DNA of 64,000 nucleotides from Ixodes scapularis (GCF_016920785.2 NW_024609839.1:5482196-5546195), one strand, 5' to 3'; counted from the stretch's first letter, positions 1 through 11,065 are shown. Notes: a model not told the origin generated them from the letters alone. Numbers and translations are program-made.

Positions 1-524
1 GAAAAAAAATTATGAGCAGGAGCGAAAGAACAAAAATAGAGTGATCAAATAGGTACAGTCACGAGAGTCAGTCTCGGTCGTCTTTAAATGAGAGCTGAGA
101 ACACTCACAGTCTCGAGCGTCGATCTTGCTTGGGACGGAACCAGGCTTTGTTATTCGATGTCACGGGTGTGGGTCCAAGCTTGCTAGGAGCTCTGGGCCT
201 TCCAGCACCGGTTCGGTGGTGTCGCTTGACCAACCAGGTACGCGGCCTGGGTTGACAGGAATGTTGCGAGGCCACCCTTTCTCGTCCGTCTTCGAGCCCA
301 AAGTCCAATGCTCCGAGCTTCTGGTGCGAGCAACAAGCACGACGTCGCTCCGGCTCGATGGTGGCGAAAAGACCTGGAGCGGAGCCAGGGTTCACCAGGA
401 GCGAAGCCTGGTCTGCCGGGAGCGTTGGCGGGTCAACTGCCGCCTTTCAGGTTCAGTCGTCGAGACCCTTTCCTTCGTGCTCGAGCTTTTCCTCTTCTTC
501 GTCTTTTACTTGAACCGTTGCTTC
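1..524. other. left edge, no gene recognised
   Basis: GC-moderate sequence before the left Penelope-like copy. A 162-codon plus-strand frame (126-614) overlaps the PLE homology at its right end, has no recognisable motif and has no convincing start context, so I do not call it a gene. I see no RNA gene here. Confidence 0.4.
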
Positions 525-1104
525 AGGAATAATACACTCCCGTTGGTTTTGAATACCTTGCTTTATTTAGTTTTCCATGCACGAGATTGTCACGAATGTT
601 TCGAGGTCGTCTAAAAACCGCTCTGGGCGCTTCGGGGAATATTTTTTTTCAGTTTAGTCGATTGCTGTATTAAATACTGTTGTTTCCTTAAGATGCAGCA
701 GATGGCTGGGAGGTTATTACTGTAGGTAAGTGCGAAGTTCACAGGATTTTGGGGGGCATTTCGCGTGGTGCCCGGAGAGAGTATTAAATTACTATCTTCT
801 GCATGTGCCTTGTCTATCGCGTTATCAACTAAGGCCTTTGGGTATTCACGTCCCTGGAACGCCTCCCTGAGTTGTTCTAAATTTCTATCTAGATCGGCAT
901 CGTTTGAACAGATTCGGCGGCATCGGAGGGCTTGACTATAAGGAATTGTTGTTTTGGAATGTCGGGGGTGCGAGCTTTTGAAAGAGAGATATTGCTGTGA
1001 ATCGGTTGGTTTTCAGAAGAGCGTGGTGCTAAGTACACCACCTACGAGTTTCACGGAGACATCCAAGAAGTTGATACTTGTGAGGGAGTAAGAGCTCGTG
1101 AATT

Positions 1105-1984
1105 TTATGGTAGGATGAAACTGGTTAAATTTTTAATAAAACAAAGTAGATCGCTAAGGCCGTGCTGCCAAATTATAAATATGTCGTCAATATATCGTTT
1201 GTACAAAAGAGGGGTTAGCGCGCATTGTCCCAAGAAACTCTCCTCCAAAACTCCCATGAATACGTTCGCGTAATTTGGTGCCATATTTGTACCCATTGCT
1301 GTACCATTAGTTTGAAGATAATGGTCGTCGTCAAATTCGAAATGATCAAAGTTTAGCATTAAATCGAAAAGTTTTGAGAGAGTCTCGGAGTTGAGAAGCT
1401 TGTCTTTTTCGCGGCGGTATTCGGAAGCGGTCCCCTGAATGCCATCGGCATGTGATATGTTGGTGTAGAGTGAGGATACATCTAAGGTTACCAATAGCGC
1501 GTTTGGGGGAAAGTCGACTTTGGAGATAAGACTTAGAAAGTCTGCAGTGCCTTCGATGTATGAATGAAAAGCTTCGGGCAGATCCTTAATGAGGTAGTCA
1601 ACAAAATATGATAAGTTTTCAGTCACAGTGCTGTTCGACGAGACAATAGGTCGGCCTGGGTTTCCTGGTTTGTGAATTTCGGGCAGGAGATAAAAGAGTC
1701 CTGGTTTGCAGACGGTGGGAATGAGAAAGCTTAAAAAGTGGTCGTCTATTTTGTTCTCTTTTTGTAAGCTCCTTACGACCCGGACGATGGTAGCTGCATA
1801 GTTAGCAGTCGGATCAGAAGTTAGGGAGTATAAAAGTTTTTGTTACTGAGTTGACGCAGGGCTTCTGTTTTATGCATGGCGGTATCCATTACGACTGTCG
1901 CCCCTCCCTTGCCCGCCGGCTTGATCACAATGTCATCTCTTTGATGAAGGTTCTCCAGACTTTTTTTCTCGTCTGGTTTAAGGT
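1105..1984 (-). pseudogene. PLE reverse transcriptase fragment (copy L)
   Basis: A 173-codon open frame at 1105-1626 contains RT palm blocks: LLVTLDVSSLYTNI, then GTAMGTNMAPNYANVFM, then YKRYIDDIFI with the two catalytic aspartates. The same blocks occur in copy R with few changes. Residues upstream (1630-1984) match the fingers region of copy R but lie in other frames. PLE reverse transcriptases copy the element RNA at target DNA and are related to telomerase. This copy is truncated by stops and by the insertion at 1985. Confidence 0.8.
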
Positions 1985-2004
1985 AGGGATGCCGCGAACT
2001 TTTT

Positions 2005-2460
2005 TCGAATCGAAGTTCGATGATCGAATCAAGCGGTTCGAAAGGTTCGAAAGATTTCGATTTTTCGAATTGTCTATATCGTAAAATTCGACAGAGGTCG
2101 AATTTTCGAACTTGTTAAGCTAAGAAGTTCGACGCTTTTCGAACCGTCGAACTTATTACGCTAAAAAATTCGATCTTTTTCGAACTTTCGAACTTACTGA
2201 GCTGCAAGGTTCGATGCTTGTCGAACTTTTGCACTTGACTGACCAAAGAATTCGATGAATTTCGAACTTTCGAACTTATTTATCAAGAGAAATCAAAAAG
2301 TTTCGAACTTTCGAATTCTGAAAAGTCAGAAGTTCGACGAACTTCGAACTTTTAGGGTAAACGTTCGACGTTCGTCGAACTTCGAAAGATCGGCGGACGG
2401 TTTCATTTGATTTCAAGTAGTGGGGTACATTCGTAATTTTTTTTTTCTCGAACTTTTACA
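2005..2460. repeat. left TTCGAA-rich subterminal repeat
   Basis: About 400 bases in which TTCGAA, GTTCGA and TCGAAC recur every 10-20 bases in both orientations. The tract sits just inside the left end of the inserted element and is mirrored by a similar tract at the right end. Such arrays can serve as transposase binding sites in Mutator-like and fold-back elements; that role is inference. Confidence 0.7.
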
Positions 2461-3105
2461 CGCGGTGCTTCGTTCCTTACGAAAGACAATGTCGTTTATT
2501 TCAATGTTCTGGCAAGCTTAGGTTTAAAGAAATAAATCCCCGAAGGGGCGAGGAAGGACGACGGGTTTTTGACGATTGTCGTTTGTGCCAGATTTGAAGC
2601 ACGCTGCAGCCGGAGCTATTTATAGTAGATATGTTATACTTTTTTAAGAATGATCTATGTATAGCCTAGGTAAGTGCCGTCTTAAGATGTGATTATTGTT
2701 ATTCAACGTGAGTTTCGAAGAAATGTCCAAACATGTATCTGCACGCAATTATGACCTAAACTTGATATTTATTTTCGTCTAAGTTGTTTGAGGTATCGCA
2801 TTTAAATTAACACCACAGACAGTACATATCATTGCCATCTGCAGAATACAAAATAATGTATTTATTGTTTTTTCACGTTAAGGAATAAATTAACTCATGG
2901 GAGGAGATTTCTAATAGTGTTCAAGTTCAGCACGTCATTAAAAGAAAACTTTTTTTTTTCTTTTCGCTTCACGTTCCTGGGACGTCTTTCTTTTAGCCTG
3001 TACACATTTTGGTAAAGGAAACTTGTTTCGAAGTTCTGAACCTCTGAATATGCAAGAATAGAACACTTCCGACGACTTCTTGATAGTTTTTTTTTTTTTC
3101 TCCTC

Positions 3106-3306
3106 CCTACCGAAAAATCCGGTATAACTTTTCACTATTCGGATTATGGAACCGGAAATTTGTTACTGGAAACCCGAAATCCAGCTTGCAGACAAAGGAA
3201 TAATTTCTGAAAACCTAAATTCCAGATAGAGTCCAAATAGAATCCACATAGATTTCCGGTTCCATAATCCGGATAGCGAAAAGTTATATCGGATTTTTCG
3301 GTAGGG
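3106..3306. repeat. small fold-back (MITE-like) hairpin
   Basis: Arms of about 57 bases (3106-3162 and 3249-3306) are imperfect reverse complements: CCTACCGAAAAATCCGGTAT on the left pairs with the segment ending in GGATTTTTCGGTAGGG. It is nested in the larger element. Minus-strand frames across it are low-complexity shadows. Confidence 0.65.
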
Positions 3307-4040
3307 CTGCTTTTTATTCCCGCGTCTATTCTTTTTTTTTTTTTTGTTACTATCGGCACAGGTGTTTAGGTCGAAAAGACAGATTTGAACTTCCGAACCA
3401 CTAAGCATGTGACGAGCAGTGCTTTCTGACAACGAGTTTCTAACAATGACCATCTACGCAACCTTTTATGCAGTGAAGAGCATGTTTACAAACAAACCGG
3501 AGCGCCCCTAGCGGACGCCACCGGCACGGCGCATGCGCTAGGTGGGTGTGGGCAAGAACCACGCCGTCGCCCATAGACAGACCATTGAAATGCGATGTTA
3601 TCGGCGTCGGTGTGAGTCCCCCTGCTCTTTTTCGCGTTCGAATTGTTGATTTTACGTCTTCCTGGCGATGTCTGACTACTTGAGCGGCGTCAGCGAAATT
3701 ACCGAGGGTCGTTACACCGCGAAACTTCGCGCGAATAATGTGACATGTGGCGATTCATTCCGTATACGCTAAAACCTGATTCGCATGATGAGATTTCGCT
3801 CGCAATTTTCAGTCGCGTCGCCGCTCTGGCTGCAAAAACGTGAACCGTAGCTGAAATGGTCGACGTCGATACTGAAAATCGCAAGCAGAATCGGACCAAG
3901 TCAATTAGGCATAGATTGTCAGTGATATTCACTGGTAACAATGATCAACATCTTGTATTTACTGTTTACATCGAGCCTGCTTACTAACCTTCAAACGTAA
4001 GTCTTTTGAGGCCTGCACTTACTTCTTATCGCAAATACAG

Positions 4041-4224
4041 GGCCAACATATACGGGCCGGCGTCGTCTAAGAGAGCCGACGACAAGCAGAAACGTTTGAG
4101 AGAGCAGACGACAGCTCGAACGATCAGGCGGCCGTTTGAACTTGAAGACGCACTGAACGTAGTCCGCAGGTGGTCCGCACAACTTGATGGTTTTCTGGCG
4201 TTCATGTTGCAACAAAACAAATAA
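4041..4224 (+). CDS. possible terminal coding exon inside the inserted element
   Basis: A 60-codon open stretch with a highly charged sequence (KRADDKQKRLREQTTAR, then RRPFELEDALNVVRRW) follows an acceptor-like pyrimidine tract ending in AAATACAG at 4040. It closes in a TAA that overlaps an AATAAA signal. I do not recognise the family. It may be a host gene fragment captured by the surrounding element, or simply a chance frame. Confidence 0.25.
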
Positions 4225-4659
4225 ATCTGATGACCACAAGTATCCGTGAATTCAACCCAAAGTGCTTCCCGCCCAAGCAATCGTTGTCCGACGGCGTCTG
4301 CTTTTCCCTTTTTACGGCACATATCCAGATTCTCGCACGAACCGAGCACCTGAAAATTGACCTTCAAACCTTTCTGGACACATTTGGTACGGCCCCAGTC
4401 GCGGCGTTTTGACGATCAGGCAGGTTTTTGTCTGGTTCCTTTCAAAACAACGCAGGAATACACGTCTGGCATGGGGACTTCTGCCCACAGCCCCACACCG
4501 GAAGTGTCACCGACGCGCCACCACCGCGCCGTGACGTCACAGAGATGAGTTGGTGTATACACATGCATAAATAATTTCAGATTAAAATAAGCTCGACCAC
4601 GCCCTCTTTCCCCGTATTGTTTTCTTTAACAGTCCGAAATACCTGCGAGGGGGAGAAGG

Positions 4660-5020
4660 AGGCTGAAGCCCCCCCCCCCCCCCCCCCCCCCCCACCCTCT
4701 TTCTCCCCGTTTTTCCTCTTCCGACGCCACTTGTATGGTAGAATGCTCCTCGACCTCGAGTTGTGTCGGCTTTCGTGCTTTTTGCGAGGCGATTCCTCCG
4801 TCCCAGAAAATAAACCTCCAGGACAATTATAAACTTCACCGGATAGGATTACTACCAGCGTGCAAGGGGTGGTGAGCTAGTTTGCCAGGTCGCTTCAAGG
4901 TTTTTCTGAGCCTCAACCTCCTGCTCGCCCCTGGCCGTTTCGAACTGGATGAGTCTCGTAAAACAGTGTGTTTGTGCAATCACTACTGCGTGACGCAGGT
5001 TAAAGACCCCCCCCCCCCGG
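4660..5020. repeat. poly-C tract and SINE-like fragment
   Basis: A run of more than 20 cytosines lies near 4671-4693. Bases 4935-5015 resemble the middle of the SINE at 61246-61541; the shared segment reads CACTACTGCGTGA followed by a TTAAAGACCCC/TTAAGGACCCC block. No coding potential is seen; the proline-rich frames are translations of the C tract. Confidence 0.5.
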
Positions 5021-5149
5021 GGCTGGCGATGACAATTCTGCACCGGCAAATATTCTTCGCAGAATCTAGATATCACACCATGTATCACACCCTAACTTTT
5101 CTAAACTTGATTTTGTGAAAACCAGTGAGTCGTGAAAACGTTATTTGAA

Positions 5150-5625
5150 ACTGAAACCGTGGAAAAACTTGAAAATCGGACTTCGAACTTTGAAAACTTG
5201 GATTAGAAAGAAATTCAAAATCTTCAAAGTTTTTTTTTTTTTTTTTTTAATTTGGCGTTAAAAGAGAATCGAAATCTTCGAACTTTATGCAAAAAGAAAT
5301 TCGAAATCTTCGAATTGTTCGAACTTCATGTCTATAAAAATTCAAAGCGTTCGAAGTTTTCGAATTTTTTTTACAAAGAATTTCGAAATCTTCGAATTTA
5401 TCGAACCTGAAGTAAAAAAATATTCGAAATATTCGAATTCGAAATTTTAGAAACCGTGAAAGCTTCGAAATTTTCGAATTCGAAACTCCGCTGTGGTCAA
5501 AAGTTGCGAATATTTCGAAATCGAACCTCGGTCGGTACGAAAATATCTAAATTTTTCGAAATCGAACCTCAGTTCGCTTCGCAAATATCGAAACCTTTCG
5601 AAATCGAACCTAGGGTGGTTCGCGA
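5150..5625. repeat. right TTCGAA-rich subterminal repeat
   Basis: Dense TTCGAA, TCGAAATC and TTCGAAC motifs, interrupted by a poly-T run of about 20 at 5229-5248. This is the mirror-side counterpart of 2005-2460, just inside the right terminal inverted repeat. Confidence 0.7.
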
Positions 5626-5867
5626 CATCCATTGTTTTAGGTTACTTTTTTTACCATTCGAGTCTTTGCGTCTACAATGCATCAAAACATCTTTTTAAAT
5701 TTCCTTTACGTATAGGTCTAGATTCGGATCTTTGCTAGCGAATGGTGTAAAATCGCTGGGTTGTCTAAAGGGATGGATAGGGGGAAAGGAGACTTTTTCG
5801 TGAAAGTGTTCCCGAAGACGGAGATTTCGGGCGAAATTATGTAGGTCGAGGTGCATTTGGTATTCAT

Positions 5868-6431
5868 TTACATGGTTATTGTCTGGGCAGAAGGAAAGTC
5901 CCTTTTTAATAGATTTATATACGAGTGAGAAAGCTCAGCTGATGAAAAAATTACCAGAGTGTTATCCATGGTTGCTGATGCATTAAGCATACCAACAGGT
6001 TCGCTCTGGCTTAGGGGAGGGGGCTCTGGTGACCGCGGTCGAACATCGGCTATCCCTTCCTCTCCGCGGGCTTGACAAGTCTCTTGTAGGGTGTTTGGAT
6101 CGGGTGTTTCTGAATTGATATGGTCGCGGGAAAACGTTTTGGATAATCTTGCATGTAATGAATGGGACTTTTTGGTAATGAAGCTAGCTAATTTATGCTT
6201 GTGCTTTTCCGAAAGTGGCATGGTTTTGTACAGTTCCTCCTCCTCTTGCCGTAAGGAGGTTATATTAGATTTACATTGGGCAATTAGGATTTTGACCAAA
6301 TGATTGGAAGTCCTCGAGAGCGACGCGCTCCATTGCGATGCACGTGCGGGATCAAGTAAAAAGTTTTGAAGAGCGGATATTCTAAGGACCCTAGGGTAAC
6401 TTTCGTTCTGGGAGTATCGCGATAATGACAT
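5868..6431 (-). pseudogene. PLE N-terminal coding fragment (copy L)
   Basis: A 187-codon frame upstream of the RT in PLE orientation. It has a basic and Ser-rich start and ends just after SYINLLKRDFPSAQT. At that point the related copy shows the reading frame must shift by one base to continue as CPDNNHVNEYQMHLDLHNFA. The region is the variable N-terminal part of Penelope-like polyproteins. A frameshift at about 5880 separates it from the remainder. Confidence 0.55.
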
Positions 6432-6539
6432 GAGATGGTTTTCATAACTATTACGTTTTCCAATTATTCTGCGAAGGCGAAAGAAATGTTGATTGGAGCG
6501 TTTAGGTTAGGTTTAGTGGGCAGAGAACATGAAAAGGGT

Positions 6540-7010
6540 TCACCGGATGGCAGTCAGTTCGGTTGCTGTTCGTGGTGGGCCCGGATGCGGCGTGGCTGGG
6601 TGCGACGTGGCTGGCCGCATCGGACCTCCGTGTGCTGCATCCGTGTAGCCACCCCGAGCGTTGGCCAGTGCAAGTCCGGCGCCGAGGCTCCTTGAGGTCT
6701 CGGGGTCCACCGCAGGAGGAATGGGATCAGCGCCCTGAGGTTCCGGCCCACGATGTGTACTCCAGCGAAGCTGGGATGTAGGCCATCCGCGGCCACAACC
6801 CGGGAGAGTCCGCACGCCTGCAGGTCGTGCGTGTAAAAAAACAGGCCGCGTGTGGACATACAGATGTCCGTCAGCTGCCGCTTGAAGATTCCGGCTCAGT
6901 GGTTGAAGGCATCCGATAAATGCTTGTTATGAAAACGAAAATGACGGTTGATAATCCGGGAAAGATGTGGCTGCAGACAACTAGTTGGATGCCTGGTCTT
7001 GTTTGGATGC
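6540..7010 (-). pseudogene. SGNH/GDSL-like hydrolase fragment, probably LINE ORF1
   Basis: On the minus strand the segment HLSRIINRHFRFHNKH is followed, after an in-frame TGA at about 6893, by FKRQLTDICMSTRGLFFYTHD and VVAADGLHPSFAGVHIVGRNL. The DGLHPSxxG block resembles the catalytic Asp-x-x-His block of SGNH esterases, which occur in ORF1 of CR1/L2-type LINEs. The N-terminal GDS block is not seen. It lies exactly between the two inverted PLE copies. Confidence 0.5.
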
Positions 7011-7369
7011 GATGGAGCAGGTCGACGTAGTGTTGACGGACGGGCTGAGGATCCTGCTAGTATGCTTAATGCATCAGGCATCTTGATACCACTGTGGTAA
7101 ATTTATCATGAGCTAAGCTTTCTCACTCAGATATAAATATATTACGAAAGGAACTTTCCTTCTGCCCAGACAATAACCATGTAAATGAATACCAAATGCA
7201 CCTCGACCTACATAACTTCGCCCGAAATCTCCGTCTTCGGGAGCAGTTTTACTAAAACGTCCCTTCTCCCCCTATCCATCACTTTAGAAAATTTAGGGAT
7301 TTTACACCATTCGCTAGCAAAGATCCGAATGTAGACCTATAAGTAAAGGAAATTCCTAAAGATGTTTAG

Positions 7370-8291
7370 ATGCACTGTAGGCTCAAAGACTCGAATGGTA
7401 AAAAAAGTAACCTAAAACCAGACGAGAAAAAAAGTCTGGAGAACCTTCAACACAGAGACGACACTGTGATCAAGCCGGCGGACAAGGGAGGGGCGACAGC
7501 CGTAATGGATACTGACATGCATAAAACCGAAGCCCTGCGTCAACTCAGTGACAAAAACTTTCATACCGCCCTAACTTCTGATCCGACTGCTAACTAGGCA
7601 GCTACCATCGCCGGGGTCCTAAGGCGCTTACGTAAAGAAAGCAAAATAGACGAGCACCTTTCAAGCTTTCTCATTTCCACCGACTGCAAACTAGGACGCT
7701 TTTATCTCCTACCCAAAATTCACAAACCAGGAAACCCAGGCCAACCTATTGTCTCGTCGAACAGCACTGTGACTGAAAACTTATCAAATTTTCTAGATTA
7801 ACTCATTAAGGATCTCCCCGAAACTTTTAATTCATACATCAAAGACACGACACACTTTCTAAATCTTATTTCTAAAGTCCACTTTCCCCCAAACGCGCTA
7901 TTGGTAACCTTGGATGTATCCTCACTCTACACCAACATATCACATGACGATGGCATTTCAGGCCACCGCTTCCCACTACAACCGCAAAAAAGACAAGCTT
8001 GTCGACTCGGAAGCTCTCTCAAAACTTTTGGATTTAATACTAAACTTTGATTATTTCGAGTTTGATGACGACCATTATCTTCAAATTAATGGTACAGCAA
8101 TGGGTACAAATATGGCACCAAACTACGCGAACGTATTCATGAGAGTTTTGGAGGAGAGTTTCTTGGGACAATGCGCGCTAACCCCTCTCTTGTACAAACG
8201 ATATATTGACGACATATTTATAATTTGGCAGCACGGCCTTAACGGTCTACTTTGTTTTATTGAAAATTTAACCGGTTTCTTCCCACTATAA
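7370..8291 (+). pseudogene. PLE reverse transcriptase (copy R)
   Basis: Open pieces at 7370-7597 (VIKPADKGGATAVMD, a hallmark of the PLE RT fingers) and 7914-8291 (GTAMGTNMAPNYANVFM, YKRYIDDIFIIW). Between them are in-frame stops, for example a TAG at about 7596 and a TAA at about 7800, within otherwise homologous sequence such as the LLPKIHKPGNPGQPIVSS-type block. The catalytic aspartate pair is kept. Confidence 0.8.
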
Positions 8292-8849
8292 AATTTACGA
8301 GCTCTTACTCCCTCACAAGTATCAACTTCTTGGATGTCTCCGTGAAACTCGTAGGTGGTGTACTAAGCACCACGCTCTTCTGAAAACCAACCGATTCACA
8401 GCAATATCTCTCTTTCAAAAACTCGCACCTCCGAAATTGCAAAACAGCAATTCCTTATAGTCAAGCCCTCCGATGGCGCCGAATCTGTTCAAACGATGCC
8501 GATCTACACAGAGATTTAGAACAACGCAGGGAGGCGTTCCAGGGAGGTGAATACCCAAAGGCCTTAGTTGATAACGCGATAGACAAGGCACGTGCAAAAG
8601 ATCGTAATTTAATACTCTCTCTGGGCACCACGCGAAATGCCCCCCAAAATCCTGTGAACTTCGCACATACCTACAGTAATAACCTCCCAGCCATCTGCTC
8701 CATCTTAAGGAATCATCAGTATTTGATACAGCAATCGACTAAACTGAAGAAAGTATTCCCCGAAGCGCCCAAGCGGTTTTTTAGATGACCTCGAAACATT
8801 CGTGACAATCTCATGCATCAAAACTAAATAAACCAAGGCATTCAAAACC

Positions 8850-9300
8850 AACGGGATGTAAACCATGTGGAAAATCCCCTTGTAAGATATGCCATCAAAT
8901 GCTTTCCACTAACATTGTATCTAGCACAAATTCGCATTTCCTTTAAACGATTAACAGTGATGTCGAGTGTGACTCAGACAATGTAATATACCTTATTGAA
9001 TGTCACAAATGTAAAGAGCAGTACATTTGACAAACTAAATCCACGTTTCGTACAAGATACGACAAACATAAGTACGACGTTAGGTGCAAACTCGACCTTC
9101 CGGTATCCAAATATTTCAGCCAGAACGGACATATAATAACGCAGGCAAAATTAGTCATCATAGAGAGTGGCTTCAAGACTCAAACAAATAGAGAAATTCG
9201 CGAGTCGTTCTTAATTCATAAATTCCAGAGCAAAATTATCAAAGATTTGGGTACTCTGTCAACAGTGCACAACTTAAACAACAATCTGGCGCGACACTCC
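8850..9300 (+). pseudogene. PLE GIY-YIG endonuclease region (copy R)
   Basis: Translating 8860-9300 gives the linker CKPCGKSPCKICHQM, then NVIYLIECHKCKEQYI and a stop in place of the glycine of the expected YIGQT signature (TGA at about 9028), then TFRTRYDKHKYD. GIY-YIG endonucleases nick target DNA for PLE insertion. The family signature is recognisable but broken. Confidence 0.7.
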
Positions 9301-9310
9301 CGTCCTGCTT

Positions 9311-9798
9311 GATTCTCCTTTTTTTTTTTGTTATTTTTCTTTCTTTTTGGGTATGGACGAAACAGCCCTCGGGGACAACGTGGAAGATGGCCCCAAACGA
9401 CCCGGTTAGGGTGCCTTCATGTGCGCTTCGCATAGAGTGATGCCAACTGCCTGTTTCCCTTTCCCACACCCTCTTCCACCGCCATTTTGTTCCTTTCATT
9501 GTTCCCCCGAGCGCCAGAAAGTGGCCTTTGTGTCCATCGGTCCTCCCATCCGAAAGGGAAAATGCTAATCCTCTCTCCGTGGTTTCCACAACGCTGCTCC
9601 AAACATGTGAGATAAGGTGCTTGTTTCCGGAAGGCTTATAAGCCCCACGGAATATTGCTGAGAACCAAAATGGCTGCTGGTTTGTCGGCGAGTGGTATTA
9701 CGAAGGGTGGCATCTCCCTAGCAAAACGCACATGAAGGCTCCCTAGACCCGGTCATACAAGAGCGCCACCACTCACTCACTGCACCGCCATTACCCAG
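9311..9798. other. no gene recognised
   Basis: A poly-T stretch at about 9317-9350, then unassigned sequence. Minus-strand frames of 60-116 codons lack motifs. Confidence 0.4.
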
Positions 9799-10110
9799 GA
9801 ATGCACCTCCCGAACAGAATCCACAACCGTAATCCCTCACCGCTACGAAAGTGGACTCATTCTTCCTGGCGCTTCCCTTTCCCTACAAGCCCCTTCTGCT
9901 ACCAATGCACCTGCGAACAGAACCTACAACAACCGTCATGCCTCATCGCGCCAAGATTGGAATTATCCCCTCTCTGTTTTCCCTTCCCAACAAGCTCCTT
10001 CATACCACCAATGCACCTGTGAACAGAACCCAAAACCGCCTCCCTCATCGCGACAAAATTGGAATCGTCCCCCCCGTGCTTCCCTTTCCCTAAAAGCCCC
10101 TTCGAACTTT
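9799..10110. repeat. 104-109-bp minisatellite, about three copies
   Basis: The block AATGCACCT...GAACAGAA recurs at about 9799, 9904 and 10010. Each is followed by a CTCATCGC or CTCACCGC block and a TTCCCTTTCCC-type pyrimidine tract. Copies are diverged (roughly three-quarters identical by eye). Confidence 0.7.
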
Positions 10111-10590
10111 CGCGTCAACAAACCCTCCCCCCTAAATATTTTATAAAACTAACCCACCACGCCATGTGGGCTCCCGTCCTGAAGAAAGCAGCGCCACTGC
10201 CGAAACTTCGACGGTCGTCACGCCCCTTTCTTATTTTTATTATTTTTTTTTTATTTTTAAAGCTTTATGTTCTTTTCCATTTAACAATTTATTTTTTGTA
10301 AGTTCTTGTGTTTTAACTTTGACTTTTATCCTGTCCTTTTTCAAGTTTGTTTCCAGTGTAACTAGCGTTCTTGTGCCTAACCTTCATTATTCCCGTAAAC
10401 TAATACAACTAATACAACTTTGGCACTTCACCCCCTTTTTTTCTCGCGTGACTTTTTTCGCCATTAAATTAGAATTTTATTTTTATCATCCTACGGCTGC
10501 TGTGTCCGCCCACCTTACTTTTGCCTATATATATATATATATAGGTGAAGCGGAGTAGTTTTAAAACAATGGACCGGGAAAATGTAATAA
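10111..10590. other. AT-rich spacer
   Basis: T-rich sequence with a short (TA)n run at about 10526-10542. Frames here are Phe/Leu-rich translations of the composition. No gene seen. Confidence 0.4.
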
Positions 10591-10598
10591 GTCAATGA

Positions 10599-10672
10599 TC
10601 CGTACTTTCGGAGTTGCTATGCTAGGAGTTTACATACAACGAACTCCTAGCGTAGCAACACCGAGAGTACGG
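10599..10672. repeat. palindrome, 33-bp arms
   Basis: ATCCGTACTTTCGGAGTTGC at the left pairs with GCAACACCGAGAGTACGGAT at the right around an 11-base loop, with three or so mismatches. It is followed by a long (TA)n run at about 10684-10732. Confidence 0.7.
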
Positions 10673-10680
10673 ATATTTGA

Positions 10681-10719
<39 letters not shown>

Positions 10720-10767
10720 TATATAATACGGGCACTTCACACCATCGGACGTGGTCTTCGAGGAGGA

Positions 10768-11025
10768 TATAAACGAATATGTGCAGATGAATGAATGAAT
10801 CAAAGAATAAAATTTTTCAGGAACCCACCGAAGGCCAAAAAACGACGGAGCCAGGATTTGAACTCTGGGCCTCCCAATGTCCGGTCGGGTGTGCTAACCT
10901 CCACACCCGACCGGACATTGGGAGGCCCAGAGTTCAAATCCTGGCTGCACCGTTTTCTTTGATTCTTTGATTCATTGGATTAAGTACGGTTCATTCATCT
11001 GCACATATTCGTTTATATATATATA
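10768..11025. repeat. nested palindrome with duplicated tRNA-like segment
   Basis: The core is a perfect inverted repeat of about 45 bases: AGCCAGGATTTGAACTCTGG leading to GTCGGGTGTG, an 8-base spacer, then the reverse complement. The repeated sequence resembles the 3' half of a tRNA, including GAGTTCAAATCC as a B-box-like block. Outer arms (10768-10800 and about 10985-11020) also pair, AACGAATATGTGCAGATGAA on one side. A (TA)n and (TG)n microsatellite follows at about 11016-11065. Confidence 0.7.
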
Positions 11026-11065
11026 TATATATATATATATCTGTATCCTTGTGTGTGTGTGTGTT

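Larger units (their letters stand above)
1985..5633. mobile_element. MULE-like non-autonomous DNA transposon
   Basis: This 3.65-kb insertion interrupts PLE copy L. Aligning the flanks with uninterrupted copy R shows a 9-bp target duplication: GTTTAAGGT at 1976-1984 and GTTTTAGGT at 5634-5642, with one mismatch. The ends are terminal inverted repeats. The left end begins AGGGATGCCGCGAAC and the right end, read inward, AATGGATGTCGCGAAC. Both subterminal regions are dense in TTCGAA/GTTCGA motifs. No transposase is visible inside. A 9-bp duplication with fold-back ends fits Mutator-like elements, although hAT (8 bp) cannot be excluded. Confidence 0.65.
525..6470 (-). mobile_element. Penelope-like retroelement copy L, interrupted
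   Basis: This minus-strand PLE is an inverted relative of the plus-strand copy at 7030-9310. The homologous blocks are 525-1984 against about 7410-8850, and 5634-6000 against about 7030-7420. The break between 1984 and 5634 is an inserted DNA element. The reverse transcriptase core carries the YIDDIF catalytic motif. The copy stops at about 525, before the GIY-YIG endonuclease part that the right copy retains. Frameshifts separate the N-terminal part (5868-6431) from the RT part, so the copy is dead. Confidence 0.8.
7030..9310 (+). mobile_element. Penelope-like retroelement copy R
   Basis: A plus-strand PLE with N-terminal, RT and GIY-YIG parts in order. The left boundary is set where similarity to copy L begins (around the AGTATGCTTAATGCATC block). 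The right boundary is at the end of the recognisable endonuclease region. Several stops and frameshifts break it. Together with copy L it forms a large imperfect inverted repeat. Confidence 0.8.

Noticed and set aside
126..614. 162-codon open frame at the left edge
   Set aside because: No motif, and its 3' part overlaps PLE-homologous non-coding sequence.
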